This document shows positions 41,809-52,491 of a stretch of DNA of 64,000 nt, piece after piece. How positions within the stretch are numbered: the stretch's first letter is position 1; each line of letters begins with the position of its first letter. The position numbers and the translations under genes were made by a program. This DNA is from Ralstonia sp. RRA (GTDB taxonomy: Bacteria; Pseudomonadota; Gammaproteobacteria; Burkholderiales; Burkholderiaceae): the NCBI RefSeq assembly GCF_037023145.1, contig NZ_CP146093.1:248001-312000 (forward strand), in the 5' to 3' direction. The notes beneath the pieces are model-generated. The model was not told where the DNA came from and ran no database searches. It worked only from the letters and a program-made list of their open reading frames with translations.

Positions 41809-42507
41809 ATGAAGGTCAACAAGTTCAGCCTCTTGTTCATTGCGGGCGCCGTCGTGGTCGCCGCCGGCCTGGTGGCCGTCCAGAAGAAGGTGGACCCGTC
41901 GGGTGAAGCGACGCATGCCAGCGCCAGCGCAGGTCACCAGGGGCACGCGATGCCCTCCAGCGCTTCGGCCAATGACAGCCCCTCCACGACCGCGTATCGC
42001 GCCGTGAACGACCAGATGCACGCCGGGATGGGGGCGCAGTTTTCTGGCAACCCCGACGTCGATTTCATGCGCGGCATGATCCCGCACCACCAGGGTGCGA
42101 TCGACATGGCCAAGGTGGCGCTGCAGTACGGCAAGGACCCGGAGGTTCGCAAGCTCGCCCAGGACGTCATCACCGCGCAGGAAGGCGAGATCGCCATGAT
42201 GAACAAGTGGCTGGGCGACAACGGCCAGCAGGCGACGACCGGCAGCTCGGGCGATGCCTCGACGGCCGCCTATCGTGCCGGCAGCGACCGCATGCATGCG
42301 GACATGATGATCGACTTCAGCGGCGACGCAGATGTGGATTTCATGCGCGGCATGATCCCACACCACCAGGGCGCGATCGACATGGCCAAGGTGGAGCTTC
42401 AGTACGGCAAAGATTCAGAGGTCCGCAAGCTGGCCCAGGAAGTCATAACCGCCCAGGAAGGCGAGATCGCCATGATGAAGAGCTGGCTTGCCGCTCGGGG
42501 CAAGTGA
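41809..42507 (+). CDS. Exported protein with two tandem DUF305 domains
   Basis: This 232-residue protein has an N-terminal signal/anchor ([20 protein letters not shown]) and a His/Ser-rich spacer. Two near-identical DUF305 domains follow, each with [18 protein letters not shown] and [13 protein letters not shown]. The paired His and Met residues are the expected copper ligands; DUF305 proteins such as CopM bind copper in the periplasm. The CueR-type promoter directly upstream supports a copper role. The close identity of the two domains indicates an internal duplication. Confidence 0.85.
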   Translation: MKVNKFSLLFIAGAVVVAAGLVAVQKKVDPSGEATHASASAGHQGHAMPSSASANDSPSTTAYRAVNDQMHAGMGAQFSGNPDVDFMRGMIPHHQGAIDMAKVALQYGKDPEVRKLAQDVITAQEGEIAMMNKWLGDNGQQATTGSSGDASTAAYRAGSDRMHADMMIDFSGDADVDFMRGMIPHHQGAIDMAKVELQYGKDSEVRKLAQEVITAQEGEIAMMKSWLAARGK

Positions 42508-42517
42508 AGGTGTGACT

Positions 42518-43818
<1,301 letters not shown>

Positions 43819-43868
43819 AGCCTGCCACCCGTTCAAACAGAACGTGTGGCACTTCCCCTCTTAGTCGG

Positions 43869-45740
43869 CTATTTGAGCGACAGATAAGGATTGTTCGGTG
43901 GAACGGCATCGAATATGTGCGATGGGTCTTCGAGCAAATAGCCATGCACCTGGCGCGTTTTGCGCGGTCCCATGACCTCGCACGTCCTGATGTTCAGACC
44001 CGATGGCTGTTTCCTGTGGAGTCCGAGTTTTTCAAAGCGCTTCTGCACCCACTGCCAGTCCTGCAGGGCCGCGTCCTTCGCAAGCGGCCCAATGGTTGGA
44101 TGCTCTTGTGCGTAGCGCTGGAAAACACCAGGGCTGATCAGGTAAACCGTGTCGGACACGGTATGTACCAGGGCCTTGGCGTCATTGATGATGAGCTTGC
44201 GGGTCTGGACGGCCTGTTTCAGCCAGGCCATGAAATGCTCGCCCGATGGCCGCCCGGTAAATGAGGCGAAATCGTGCGGCGCAGGCGCGGCGGTCGGCGC
44301 CGAAGGACCTGGGGCCGATGCGGGAGGGTCGAGCGGCACCGCTGCATCGTCGGCACCCTCTGGCGGGGCTTCGACGGACTGCTCCGGCTCAGGCGTTGTC
44401 TCGAACATCGCCAGCATGCTTTCCAGTGGGTCGGCCGGATTGCGCTGCGTGCTGGGAGGTATGGCGCGACTTCCGCCCGACTGATCTGGACGGCTGCTTG
44501 CTGCGGGCTCCTTCTCCGTTGCCACCGCTGCTCCAGGTAGCAATGCAGCGTCGGGTGCGGACGGGCGCGGCCCGTCCTCGGCCTCGCCGGCGTTGTCCAC
44601 GGTCACGGTTCCCGCAAATGGGCTGGGTCGCTCCGAGGGCTCCCAGATCAGCGCCGGGGCCAGGCGCAGGAGCGTGAAGGCATGGGACCAGCCACTCTCA
44701 CTGGTAATAGTTGCGCGCCAGATGGCCTTGCCGGAGGCGGTGGGCTGCAACATGGCATGATCCTGTAGCACGTTGAACACGGCCGTGTTGTTCGCGGGGA
44801 TGCCATCGACCCCCTGGGACAGCAGGTGCGCGCGCAGCTTGTCCGAGACTGTCTTGCTCACCAGCCACAGCGCGTCCTCGGTGAGCCAGCCATCGGAGGC
44901 CTCCGGCTGGTTCAGTTTCAGCTCTTCCTTGAGCAGGTAGCGCAGCCCGTTGACCAGCTTGCGTTGGAGCGAGTGCTTGGGCGCGGCCATGGCGCGCGCG
45001 GGATCGCCGCCCAGCTCCTGGGCGACGGAGGCGCGGTCGGCCTGCACGACAAGCTCGCCCAGAACCCCGGCGTGCTCGTACTGCCCAGCCAAGACGTAGA
45101 GCAGCGGCGCCCACAAGGATGGATAGCCACTGAGCCAGTCCAGCAGATCGCGATTGAGCAATTGCTGGTACAGCAAGCCTGTCGCGGCGCTATGAAGCCG
45201 GTACTCGCGGTCGTCGCGGTAGCGGAAGCGGTACGGTTGGCGCAGCGGGCCGTGCCATGGGTGCCAGGTGCTGCCGTCGGCCAGCTCGACGTGCAGATCG
45301 ACGGCCACCTTGCCGATGTCATGGAGCAGTGCGGCATAGGCGACGGCCGCAGTCCAGGCTTCGGCCTGCGCCGCCTGGTCTTCGGGGCTGGCCCCGATGG
45401 GCAGCAGATGGGACTGCCGCAGCTTTAGGCTGTAGGCGACGATTTCGAGGCCATGGTCGAGCATGCCGCCCGGGTAGGCATGGTGATGCGCTTCGGAAGC
45501 CGGGAAGGCCTGGACCAGCTCGGCGTAGCGCTCCAGCGGCGCGCGGTACAGGGAGGCGAACTGCTTGCGCGAAAGCGAGGTGCGCTGCCAGATGTGTTCC
45601 AGCAGCTTCTGCCGGCGCGGGGTGGCGAGCAACGATGCGGCCGACTCCGGCCGCATCAACCCTTTCGGGAGGTCGGTGGCGGGTGCTGGCGACGGCGCGG
45701 CAGCGACCGGGGGCCGTTTTCGCTGGAACAGGGAGAGCAT
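43869..45740 (-). CDS. traI: MobH-type conjugative relaxase (TraI_2 domain)
   Basis: This 623-residue relaxase belongs to the class used by ICEclc/PAGI-2 and SXT-type elements. The N-terminal TraI_2 domain carries the histidine cluster and HD-type metal site: HHHAYPGGMLDHGLEIVAYS near residue 85 and LLHDIGKVAVDLHVEL near residue 138. A disordered Pro/Ala-rich linker (about 370-490) precedes a C-terminal domain (FMAWLKQAVQTRKLIINDAK). It nicks the element at oriT and leads the strand into the recipient. It reads toward kdsA and is divergent from the Xre/RES operon. Confidence 0.9.
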   Translation of the reverse strand: MLSLFQRKRPPVAAAPSPAPATDLPKGLMRPESAASLLATPRRQKLLEHIWQRTSLSRKQFASLYRAPLERYAELVQAFPASEAHHHAYPGGMLDHGLEIVAYSLKLRQSHLLPIGASPEDQAAQAEAWTAAVAYAALLHDIGKVAVDLHVELADGSTWHPWHGPLRQPYRFRYRDDREYRLHSAATGLLYQQLLNRDLLDWLSGYPSLWAPLLYVLAGQYEHAGVLGELVVQADRASVAQELGGDPARAMAAPKHSLQRKLVNGLRYLLKEELKLNQPEASDGWLTEDALWLVSKTVSDKLRAHLLSQGVDGIPANNTAVFNVLQDHAMLQPTASGKAIWRATITSESGWSHAFTLLRLAPALIWEPSERPSPFAGTVTVDNAGEAEDGPRPSAPDAALLPGAAVATEKEPAASSRPDQSGGSRAIPPSTQRNPADPLESMLAMFETTPEPEQSVEAPPEGADDAAVPLDPPASAPGPSAPTAAPAPHDFASFTGRPSGEHFMAWLKQAVQTRKLIINDAKALVHTVSDTVYLISPGVFQRYAQEHPTIGPLAKDAALQDWQWVQKRFEKLGLHRKQPSGLNIRTCEVMGPRKTRQVHGYLLEDPSHIFDAVPPNNPYLSLK

Positions 45741-45960
45741 GTCGGTGTCCTGATGGCGGGCCGGGCGGGAGGCCTTTTGGCCTTTTCAAGGTAGGGCCTT
45801 TCCCCTTGCACCCCATTCCCTTGCCGTTTCGACCCTTTGGCCTTTAACCGTTTCGGTATAGCGGGGCCTGGGCTGCGGCTCCAGCGTCAATGCGGAACCC
45901 GCACGAATGGATTAGACGGCGACCTGGCGCTGGGCCCCGGCCTATGCTGCCGGGGCGCTA
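45741..45960. other. Relaxase upstream region, possible oriT
   Basis: The region upstream of the relaxase contains repeated GGCCTTT/GGGCCTTT elements (for example TTTTGGCCTTTTCAAGG near 45,776 and CCTTTGGCCTTTAACCG near 45,833) in a pyrimidine-rich strand. In ICEclc an origin of transfer lies next to the relaxase gene, so this is the best place to look. I see no proven nic motif. Confidence 0.3.
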
Positions 45961-45965
45961 CACCG

Positions 45966-46047
45966 CCAGGTAGGCTCCCACCCGGGCGACTAAGTTGACA
46001 AATGCGACAAAGGAGACTAGAGTGAATCCTGTCTCAAACCTACCTGG
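45966..46047 (+). promoter_or_regulatory. Promoter/operator of the Xre-RES operon
   Basis: TTGACA (45995-46000) and TAGAGT (46018-46023), 17 bases apart, form a strong promoter. Inverted copies CCAGGTAGG (45966-45974) and CCTACCTGG (46039-46047) flank it, as expected for operators bound by an autoregulating antitoxin. Confidence 0.65.
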
Positions 46048-46056
46048 GAGCTGACC

Positions 46057-46683
46057 ATGCCCACTGCGATCGAATTCATTGCCGACCGGCTGCCGCGAGT
46101 CACGGTGGAGGATGTGCGACGCTTCGCCGATACCGTCGAAATCCGGGATGCACCGGCGTTCGCGGCTGAGTTGCAGGCGTTCATCCACGAGCGCGTGGAG
46201 GCGGTGACGCTGCCCGCCAACCTGGAAGGTGAAACGGTGGCGCAGGCCTTGCAGCGCAAGGCGGCCGCGTTGCGCTCCGACACGCGCTGGACACCGGCTG
46301 AAACCGATGTCCAGCGAGGCCGCGCCTTGCTGCTGGAAGCCTTCAACCAGCCGGACAACCTGCCGCCTGCCGAGTTCGCCAAGCTGGCGGACAAGTCGCG
46401 CCAGCAAATCTACAAGGACATCCTCGCCCGTCGGCTGCTGGCGCTGAACGTGGGGCCGCGCGGCCAGAAGCTGCCCGACTGGCAGCTCGACCCGGTGAAG
46501 CAGCAGTTGACCCAAACCGTGCTCCAGGAGGTCGAGGGCATCGACCACTGGACGATCTACCGCGCGCTGTCCGAACCCCTCGAAGGCCTGGGTGGTCGCT
46601 CGCCCGTGGATGCGGTGACGCATGGCACGATCGATGACGTGGCCGAGGCCGTGTTCAACGTGCTGGGCGTCCAGGTGCATTGA
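46057..46683 (+). CDS. Antitoxin of a Xre/RES-type toxin-antitoxin pair
   Basis: This 208-residue protein precedes the RES toxin by 12 bases. The middle part (FAKLADKSRQQIYKDILARR) is a helix-turn-helix-like segment. The C-terminal part (QLDPVKQQLTQTVLQEVEGI-DHWTIYRALSEPLEGLGGRS-PVDAV) resembles the MbcA/ParS (DUF2384) toxin-binding domain that includes a partner-blocking helix. The N-terminal 90 residues have no match I recognise and are longer than in standard Xre antitoxins. It should repress its own promoter. Confidence 0.75.
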   Translation: MPTAIEFIADRLPRVTVEDVRRFADTVEIRDAPAFAAELQAFIHERVEAVTLPANLEGETVAQALQRKAAALRSDTRWTPAETDVQRGRALLLEAFNQPDNLPPAEFAKLADKSRQQIYKDILARRLLALNVGPRGQKLPDWQLDPVKQQLTQTVLQEVEGIDHWTIYRALSEPLEGLGGRSPVDAVTHGTIDDVAEAVFNVLGVQVH

Positions 46684-46695
46684 AGCGAGACCGCC

Positions 46696-47328
46696 ATGAG
46701 CCACGAGCTGCCTTCGTTCCTGATCGATGCCGGTGAACTGCTCCAGCATGTGAGCCGCGTCGTCTATCGGGGCAGCCCGCTGTACTATGGCCGCAGCAGC
46801 ACGAATCGCTACGATGACCCAGCGGGGGCCTACGGCGTGCTCTACCTGGGGCGCGACCTGCCCACGGCGCTGATGGAGTCGGTGTTTCACAAGCACCAGT
46901 GGCTTGCGGACACGCAACGCTCGATCGCGCTGAAAGAAGTCCAAGCCCGGATGGTGCGCGCAGTAGGCGTGATGGACGACGTGTTTCTGGCCGATCTCAC
47001 GGCGCCGGGCGTCATGGCGGGCTACTTCGGCCTGAACCTGGAGCAGTTGGCCAGCCGCGACTACACGCACACGCAGCGGGTGTCCGCCCAGGTGCATGCG
47101 ATGCTCGGAGATGATGGCCAGGCGCTGTTCGACGGGGTGCTCTATCCGTCGCGCAACAACTATCCCGCCAAGAGCATCGCCCTGTTCGAGCGTGCGGGAG
47201 CGAAGGTTGGCGTCATCGAGGACATCGACCTGGTGGACCATGTGGACTGGCCGCGTTTCGTTGTTACCTACCGCATCGGCGTTGAACCCGACCCCGGCCC
47301 GGTGGGGCCGGATGACGAAGCGTCCTGA
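46696..47328 (+). CDS. RES-domain toxin (NAD+-degrading type)
   Basis: This 210-residue protein has the three polar positions that name the family: Arg in VVYRGSPLYYGRS, Glu in ALMESVFHKH and Ser in GVLYPSRNNY. The fold resembles ADP-ribosyltransferases, and characterised RES toxins deplete cellular NAD+. Paired with the upstream antitoxin it should stabilise the element. It is the only two-gene plus-strand unit in the left part of the conjugation module. Confidence 0.85.
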   Translation: MSHELPSFLIDAGELLQHVSRVVYRGSPLYYGRSSTNRYDDPAGAYGVLYLGRDLPTALMESVFHKHQWLADTQRSIALKEVQARMVRAVGVMDDVFLADLTAPGVMAGYFGLNLEQLASRDYTHTQRVSAQVHAMLGDDGQALFDGVLYPSRNNYPAKSIALFERAGAKVGVIEDIDLVDHVDWPRFVVTYRIGVEPDPGPVGPDDEAS

Positions 47329-47412
47329 AGCAGCAAGAAAACACATTGAAGCCGCAAACCGAATGAAGTGGAGCAAACTGGAATAGGCATTCCTCAACAG
47401 CAGGAGACGACC

Positions 47413-47778
47413 ATGAACACGACGACCCGCACCAGCACCGCAGAACGCCTCGGCCGCGCCTTTGGCCGCGGATGGCGTGCCTATGCGCGACGCGAACGGC
47501 GGGCGTCGAACTGGTTGGTGTCCAAGGGCATGCCGCGAGCTGGCGCTACCGCGCTCGTGTGGGTAGCCAAGCTGGCTGTACTGGGGGTGCTGCTCTACGT
47601 TGCGTTTTGGTTTGCACTCGTGATGCTGGGCGTTGCGGCGGCGGGATGGGCTGCTGCTGCAAATACTTCGGATGAGGACGAGTGGCCTTTCACCGACCTC
47701 ACCGAGCTGCGCAAGACGCCGGGCTACGATCCCAACCTGTACAACGACACGTCGCACGAGTTGTACACCGACGACTGA
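47413..47778 (+). CDS. DUF3742 family ICE protein
   Basis: This 121-residue protein starts at ATG 47,413 after a CAGGAGA site. It has an Arg-rich N-terminus (RLGRAFGRGWRAYARRERRA), two adjoining hydrophobic segments (ALVWVAKLAVLGVLLYVAFW, FALVMLGVAAAGWAAA) and an acidic tail (YDPNLYNDTSHELYTDD). DUF3742 proteins are found beside traG in ICEclc/PAGI-2 elements; their function is unknown. It is convergent with the TraG-like gene. Confidence 0.85.
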   Translation: MNTTTRTSTAERLGRAFGRGWRAYARRERRASNWLVSKGMPRAGATALVWVAKLAVLGVLLYVAFWFALVMLGVAAAGWAAAANTSDEDEWPFTDLTELRKTPGYDPNLYNDTSHELYTDD

Positions 47779-47789
47779 CCGGCCTCGCG

Positions 47790-49310
47790 CTATTTCAGTT
47801 TTCCTCCGGTGAGCGCCCCGGCACCCTTGCCGCCAGCTTGGCCGGCGCTCTTGCTGCCATCGGAAAGTCCCTGGATGACGTGCCCGGCCCGAATCCCAAC
47901 CCAGGTAAGGCTCGCCAGCCAGAATCCCGGCAGAACCAGGAACATCGTGCCCATGACGAACATCAGGAGCATGTCGCCGAAGGCGTTGTTCAACCCTACC
48001 AGCGGGTCAAAGTTGGTGTGCGGCCGGTTCCAGCCAAAGCCCCAGCCATAAAGCGCGTCCAGAATCGTTGAATCGATCCAGCGTGCGAGCTGGAACCAGA
48101 AGTCCGTGAAGAACAGCGCGAACTGCACGACGCTGACGGTGACGACCGTCTTCAGGTCGTAGGTGCCCACAACCAGCACGAGCGGGATGCAGATGACCAG
48201 CGCCATCTTCAGTAAGGCGAGGATCATGGGCAGGGATTGGCGCACGACATCCATGGCAGGAAACGCGGCAATCGCGCCGACTGCCATCCCCACGTCGCCC
48301 GTGGCGCGCGTCACGATGTTCGGCAGGGTCTTGTCGATCTGGCCGCCGTAGTCCGTATAGACGCTGCCCTGGTTCAGTTTCTGCTGCCGCGGTGACGCGA
48401 TGGCGCGGATCACCGAATCGTCCACCTCGGCCCGGCTGAGGAACCCGGCCCAGCCCGCCAGGCGATTCAGCAGGGTCGGGTCCACTTGCCCCAGCAGCCG
48501 CGCGCGCAGGCCGTTGCTGCCGTCTGACCACCACTGCCTGCAGGTCGGGTAGCCGCCACCATTGGCAACCTGCGCGAGGCCTGCATCGCGGGTGTCGTCA
48601 TAGGGCCATGCCTCGCGCGCCGTGCTGGAGCGGTAGCTGTCGTAGTAGCCACCCGTGTCCGTGAAAAAGCGCGAGCCGATCCAGGTTACGTCGTGCATCT
48701 GCTGCTCATCGAGATCCGGGCGCTGCATGAACAATTTGGCCCGCGCAGGCCCATAGCAATCCCGCGAGAAGTCCGCGACCTCCTGAGCCAGTACCGGGTC
48801 GTCAATGCGGGTCGCGTCGATCTCCATCCTCATCTGCCGCAGGTCCGTACCGCACGGGATCGCCGCTACCGAGGCGCTCGTGACGGCGCGCGAGAGCGCG
48901 TGCATGAAAGCCCACCAGACCGGCACCTTCGCCGACTGGTTGTTGATGGTGCTGAAGGACTGCGACCAGCCGGTTTCCGTGGGCTGCGGCACGCTGACCT
49001 GGCACTGCGCCGAGCGCGAGCTGTCGTACTGGATGGTGCTGAGGTCCACGTCGATGAACGGAATGCCCGCGAACATCACCACCACGATCGCGACGAACAC
49101 CCGGTTCTCGATACGGGCGGCACTCAGAACGCCTTTGTTGCCCTCGTCAGCGCCTTCCGCGCGGGCCTTCAGCCACTCCTGCACGACGATGGCGACGAAA
49201 GGCAGCGCGAACACCCCGCTGGACACCAGCACGGCCCAGATACCGTTGTTGACGATCCAGGACACGAGGGTGAGGTAGTACTCCAGATAGTCGGTCGTGA
49301 AGAGCGTCAT
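47790..49310 (-). CDS. TraG-like mating-pair protein (TraG N-terminal domain)
   Basis: This 506-residue polytopic inner-membrane protein has helices near residues 20-40 and 70-90 and four to five more from residue 350 to 470 (LALLKMALVICIPLVLVVGT, MLLMFVMGTMFLVLPGFWLA). A large periplasmic Cys-containing loop lies between them. The layout corresponds to the TraG_N proteins of MPF-G elements, which take part in mating-pair formation or entry exclusion. It is the most promoter-distal member of the long minus-strand transfer cluster, preceded by the 123-aa gene after 15 bases. Confidence 0.8.
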   Translation of the reverse strand: MTLFTTDYLEYYLTLVSWIVNNGIWAVLVSSGVFALPFVAIVVQEWLKARAEGADEGNKGVLSAARIENRVFVAIVVVMFAGIPFIDVDLSTIQYDSSRSAQCQVSVPQPTETGWSQSFSTINNQSAKVPVWWAFMHALSRAVTSASVAAIPCGTDLRQMRMEIDATRIDDPVLAQEVADFSRDCYGPARAKLFMQRPDLDEQQMHDVTWIGSRFFTDTGGYYDSYRSSTAREAWPYDDTRDAGLAQVANGGGYPTCRQWWSDGSNGLRARLLGQVDPTLLNRLAGWAGFLSRAEVDDSVIRAIASPRQQKLNQGSVYTDYGGQIDKTLPNIVTRATGDVGMAVGAIAAFPAMDVVRQSLPMILALLKMALVICIPLVLVVGTYDLKTVVTVSVVQFALFFTDFWFQLARWIDSTILDALYGWGFGWNRPHTNFDPLVGLNNAFGDMLLMFVMGTMFLVLPGFWLASLTWVGIRAGHVIQGLSDGSKSAGQAGGKGAGALTGGKLK

Positions 49311-49325
49311 GGCCCCGATCTCCCC

Positions 49326-49697
49326 TCAAGCGGCCTGCATCAACAGGCTGGCTTCCAGCGCGACGATGGCGACGACGCCGGCGACCTCGGTGCGGATCAG
49401 CCGGCGCCGCGCCTGCCCATCTGTCCCGCTTTGGTCTTCGCGGGCGAGCACCCGGCGGCGCATCCAGAACCATCCATAGGCCGTTGCCGCGTACACGCAC
49501 AGCCGCCAGATGAAGAAATACCCTGCGGAGGCCGTCAGCCACCGTTCCCAGCCTGCAACGCTGCCGACTAGGTAGATGCCCGCGACGTTCGCCCCCACGG
49601 CGGCGGCAACGATCAGCACCAGCCACAGCAGCGTCTTCGCCGCGCGCCGGCTGAACAACCAGCGCAGCGGCCGCCAGGCCATGCGCGCCGGGCTCAT
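49326..49697 (-). CDS. Small membrane protein of the ICE transfer cluster
   Basis: This 123-residue protein has three to four hydrophobic segments (LLWLVLIVAAAVGANVAGIY, YFFIWRLCVYAATAYGWFW, VAGVVAIVALEASLLMQ). It is found at this position, between the TIGR03755 and TraG genes, in related elements. Its start overlaps the TIGR03755 stop by four bases. The function is unknown. Confidence 0.75.
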   Translation of the reverse strand: MSPARMAWRPLRWLFSRRAAKTLLWLVLIVAAAVGANVAGIYLVGSVAGWERWLTASAGYFFIWRLCVYAATAYGWFWMRRRVLAREDQSGTDGQARRRLIRTEVAGVVAIVALEASLLMQAA

Positions 49698-51091
49698 GGC
49701 CGACTCCCCGGGTTGCCCTTCTGGAGCTGGTCGAGACGGTCCGGCACAGGATCGCCCTCGTAGATGCCGCGCGAGCCGGCCGCACGTGCGCCGTGGCGCT
49801 GGATGATCGCCATGGGTGAGTTGTTCGCCAGCTCGCGCCGCAGCTCCAGTTCGGTCTTGAGGTTGCGAATCTCACGGTCGAGCGTGTCGCTCTCGTGGTT
49901 CACCGCCTCAACGGCAAGCTCGTTGGCCGCGACGTTGGGCTCCTTCTTGCCCGTGAGCAGCGTGCGCTGCAGCAGCAGCGCTTTCTCCAGCACGGACGCC
50001 AGCGCGACTTCGGACGCCAAGCGCTGCGACAGCAGGTGCTGGTCGGGCTCGTCGCGCAGCGCCTCGATCACGCCGCGCGTGATCGGCAGCGACGCGCTGC
50101 CAGCTTCGCGCAGGTTCTCCGGCGTCGTGTTCTTGGCCTTGGTCACCAGGTCCTGGAGCGCCTGCAGCTTGGCGTCGTACTCCTCCTGGATCAGCGGCGT
50201 GAGCCCGACGCCCGGCGTCGTCTCGGTCTTGGTGCAGGCATCGCACGTGCGCTGCTCCTTCTCGCCGAGCACGCGCGTGGCCCACTCGACGGCGGCCTGC
50301 GGAGAGGCCCAGGTCTGGCACGAGAGGCTGCTGCAACTGGCCGGCGCGATGGATGAGGTGTCGGTCACGCCGCGGCCGTTGACCAGGTTGTAGCCGGCGC
50401 GGGTGACATCGCCGACGACCTTGATCGCGGGCTGGCCGGAGCCGCCCGCGTTGCTGCCCCCGACCCACGGCACGCCGTCATTGCCGCGGCGCGTCTCGGC
50501 TTGCTCGATGGCCGAGACCGCATCCGTGCTCGACACGGCATCGCGCAGCGCCAGCCCTTCGGCCATCTGGCTCCAGCCGAGCTGGCCGCCCGCCATTTCG
50601 GCCATCTTCTCGGCCATGGCACGGCACGTCAGCTTGCTGCGGTCGAAATCGAGTCGCGCCTGCAGCACGCCATTGGTGAGCAGGTTGTACAAACCGGGAT
50701 CGGCCCGCTGGATGATCAGCGCGGGCAACGATGCCACCGCACTGGTGGCACTCTGGATCACCGACGACATGATTTGCTGGAAGCCGTTGGTGATGCCGTT
50801 AAGTTGGTTCTTCAACGTGGTCTGGATGCTCATGTCGCCGCAGATCAAGTTGCTGTTCCAACCCACGCCGACACCGAGAGAGCGCATGCCGGCCGCACGG
50901 CCCATCGACACGGCGTTGCCGCCACCGATCGAGTACATGACGTCATCGCCGATGACACTGCCGCTGGTCTGGTAGCCCAGTTGACCCCAGGCCACGCCGC
51001 TGCCCAGCGCGAGGGCGCCGGCCAGCGCCAGGACGATCTCCGTGCGACGTGCCCGGCGGGAGAACGGATTGAATGCAGGACGGAACTTCAT
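49694..51091 (-). CDS. ICE protein, PFL_4711/TIGR03755 family (TraH-like position)
   Basis: This 465-residue exported protein has a signal peptide (IVLALAGALALGSGVAWGQL). The conserved region GYQTSGSVIGDDVMYSIGGG leads into LGVGVGWNSNLICGDMSIQT, typical of this integrating-conjugative-element family. A later Cys-rich segment (SCSSLSCQTW, TCDACTKTE) and a coiled-coil C-terminus follow. It occupies the place of periplasmic TraH in F-type systems and is thought to help assemble the mating apparatus. Confidence 0.85.
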   Translation of the reverse strand: MKFRPAFNPFSRRARRTEIVLALAGALALGSGVAWGQLGYQTSGSVIGDDVMYSIGGGNAVSMGRAAGMRSLGVGVGWNSNLICGDMSIQTTLKNQLNGITNGFQQIMSSVIQSATSAVASLPALIIQRADPGLYNLLTNGVLQARLDFDRSKLTCRAMAEKMAEMAGGQLGWSQMAEGLALRDAVSSTDAVSAIEQAETRRGNDGVPWVGGSNAGGSGQPAIKVVGDVTRAGYNLVNGRGVTDTSSIAPASCSSLSCQTWASPQAAVEWATRVLGEKEQRTCDACTKTETTPGVGLTPLIQEEYDAKLQALQDLVTKAKNTTPENLREAGSASLPITRGVIEALRDEPDQHLLSQRLASEVALASVLEKALLLQRTLLTGKKEPNVAANELAVEAVNHESDTLDREIRNLKTELELRRELANNSPMAIIQRHGARAAGSRGIYEGDPVPDRLDQLQKGNPGSRP

Positions 51092-51100
51092 GGCACCACC

Positions 51101-52048
51101 TCAGAGAAAATCGACGCTGCCCAGGAACACTTGGCCCCGGCGTTCGCAGCAGGCATACGGCCGCCACAGCGCCCATGCGTAGTCGCCTTGCTGCGCCTGG
51201 GTAAGAAAGCCGCTGCGCGGGAAGACCGTGCAGGACGACGACAGGACGGGCGTGAGTTCTTGCCACTTTCCGGTCGAGGCATCGCCCTCCATCAGCGCGC
51301 CTGCCGGCCAGTAGCCGTCGCGGGAGTTGGCAAGCAACGGCTGATAGACGTGGATCTGCCCCCGGCGCGTGACCACATCGCCTGCACGCTGGGCCACCAC
51401 TGCGCCGGCCTTGAAGTCGTCGGTCTGGTGCAGGAAGCCGCCACGGGGATACACGTTGCCCCACAGGTTCATCGTGGTGCGTGCGCCGACCTCACGCCGG
51501 CCCGGAATCAGCGCTTCCGGGTAGGCCATCTCGGGCACGTTGTAGCGCCAGGCCAGCGTGTCCAAGGTGCTGAGCAAGTACGGCATGAACGCCGTGCCCG
51601 CGCCCTCGCAGAAGTAACCCGACGACGAGACGAACTGGTTGAACACCTCGACGCCGGGGTGGCCGATAACGTCCGAGTTTTTGAACTTGGCGAGGTTGTT
51701 TTCGTGATCCTCGTTCGTGGTTCCATCGCCGCCCGCTTGGGCGGACGGGTTGGGCGTGCTCATTGCCCGGACCTCGACCCAGGGGTTTTCGCCGGTATTC
51801 GAGTACGACGACACCACCGCATCGGGGATGTAGTGGCGCACCTTGATGGACGTGCGCACCGTGCAGCCGGTCCAGGTGCAATAGAGCCAGTAGCAGATGC
51901 CAACGACGCGGTATTCGAGGCAGTCGGGTGACGCTACCGAGCCGACGATGGTGGCAGTGTTGAGGGCGTAGCTGCCCGTGGCGCTGAGCAGCAGCAACGA
52001 AGCCACGCCAGCATGCAGACGGCGCATCAGGTCGAATGGTCGGGTCAC
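51101..52048 (-). CDS. ICE protein, TIGR03756 family (TraU-like)
   Basis: I choose GTG 52,048, which overlaps the stop of the TIGR03757 gene as GTGA; ATG 52,027 is the alternative. The signal peptide is VASLLLLSATGSYALNTATI. The mature protein holds the Cys pattern PDCLEYRVVGICYWLYCTWT-GC and a late YACCERRGQVFLGSVDF, a wording shared with TraU proteins, which are periplasmic components needed for DNA transfer. It is translationally coupled to its upstream neighbour. Confidence 0.85.
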   Translation of the reverse strand: MTRPFDLMRRLHAGVASLLLLSATGSYALNTATIVGSVASPDCLEYRVVGICYWLYCTWTGCTVRTSIKVRHYIPDAVVSSYSNTGENPWVEVRAMSTPNPSAQAGGDGTTNEDHENNLAKFKNSDVIGHPGVEVFNQFVSSSGYFCEGAGTAFMPYLLSTLDTLAWRYNVPEMAYPEALIPGRREVGARTTMNLWGNVYPRGGFLHQTDDFKAGAVVAQRAGDVVTRRGQIHVYQPLLANSRDGYWPAGALMEGDASTGKWQELTPVLSSSCTVFPRSGFLTQAQQGDYAWALWRPYACCERRGQVFLGSVDFL

Positions 52049-52491
52049 GGCTGGGTCCTCCGGTGCTGCTCGATGCGCGCGACAGCGCGAGCCACATCCG
52101 ACTCGCCATAGACCACATAGCGCCTGTCCACCACCACGGCCGGGAGGCTGGTGATGCCGAGACTCCATGCGTCGGTAACGCTTTGGTATGCGGAAGCGAT
52201 GCGTCGCTGCAGATCGGCACCGCCGCCATTCAGCCGGCGCTTGACGATGGCCGTCGCCTGTTCGGGGTCGGTGGGCAGTCCCGCGGAAAGCTCCGCTTCA
52301 ATCCTGTGGGCTTCGTTCAGTTCGATCAGCCGCTCGCCGCCCATGGTCTTGACCGGGTGGCGGCTGTCGGTGACGACCACCACGTCGGCGGCGAAGGTGG
52401 CCGGGCTGAAAACGGCCAGGGCTGCCGGCAGCGCCACGGCCAGGCCGAGGGTTCGCCAGCCCGGCGCGAACCTGGAAAGAGATGCTGGCAT
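52045..52491 (-). CDS. ICE protein, TIGR03757 family
   Basis: This 148-residue exported protein has a signal sequence (LAVALPAALAVFSPATFAAD). A thioredoxin-like layout follows without a CxxC motif (VVVVTDSRHPVKTMGGERLI, ITSLPAVVVDRRYVVYGESD). It matches the TraW/TrbC-like small periplasmic partners of TraU in position. It starts a coupled run with TIGR03756 and TIGR03755. Confidence 0.85.
   Translation of the reverse strand: MPASLSRFAPGWRTLGLAVALPAALAVFSPATFAADVVVVTDSRHPVKTMGGERLIELNEAHRIEAELSAGLPTDPEQATAIVKRRLNGGGADLQRRIASAYQSVTDAWSLGITSLPAVVVDRRYVVYGESDVARAVARIEQHRRTQP

Noticed and set aside
43869..45740. HD-domain phosphohydrolase
   Set aside because: The HD-like motifs belong to the TraI_2 domain of MobH relaxases, and the position at the end of the transfer module fits that reading.
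45958..47757. Minus-strand open frame of about 600 codons
   Set aside because: It covers the antitoxin and RES toxin genes in antisense and has no protein-like features.
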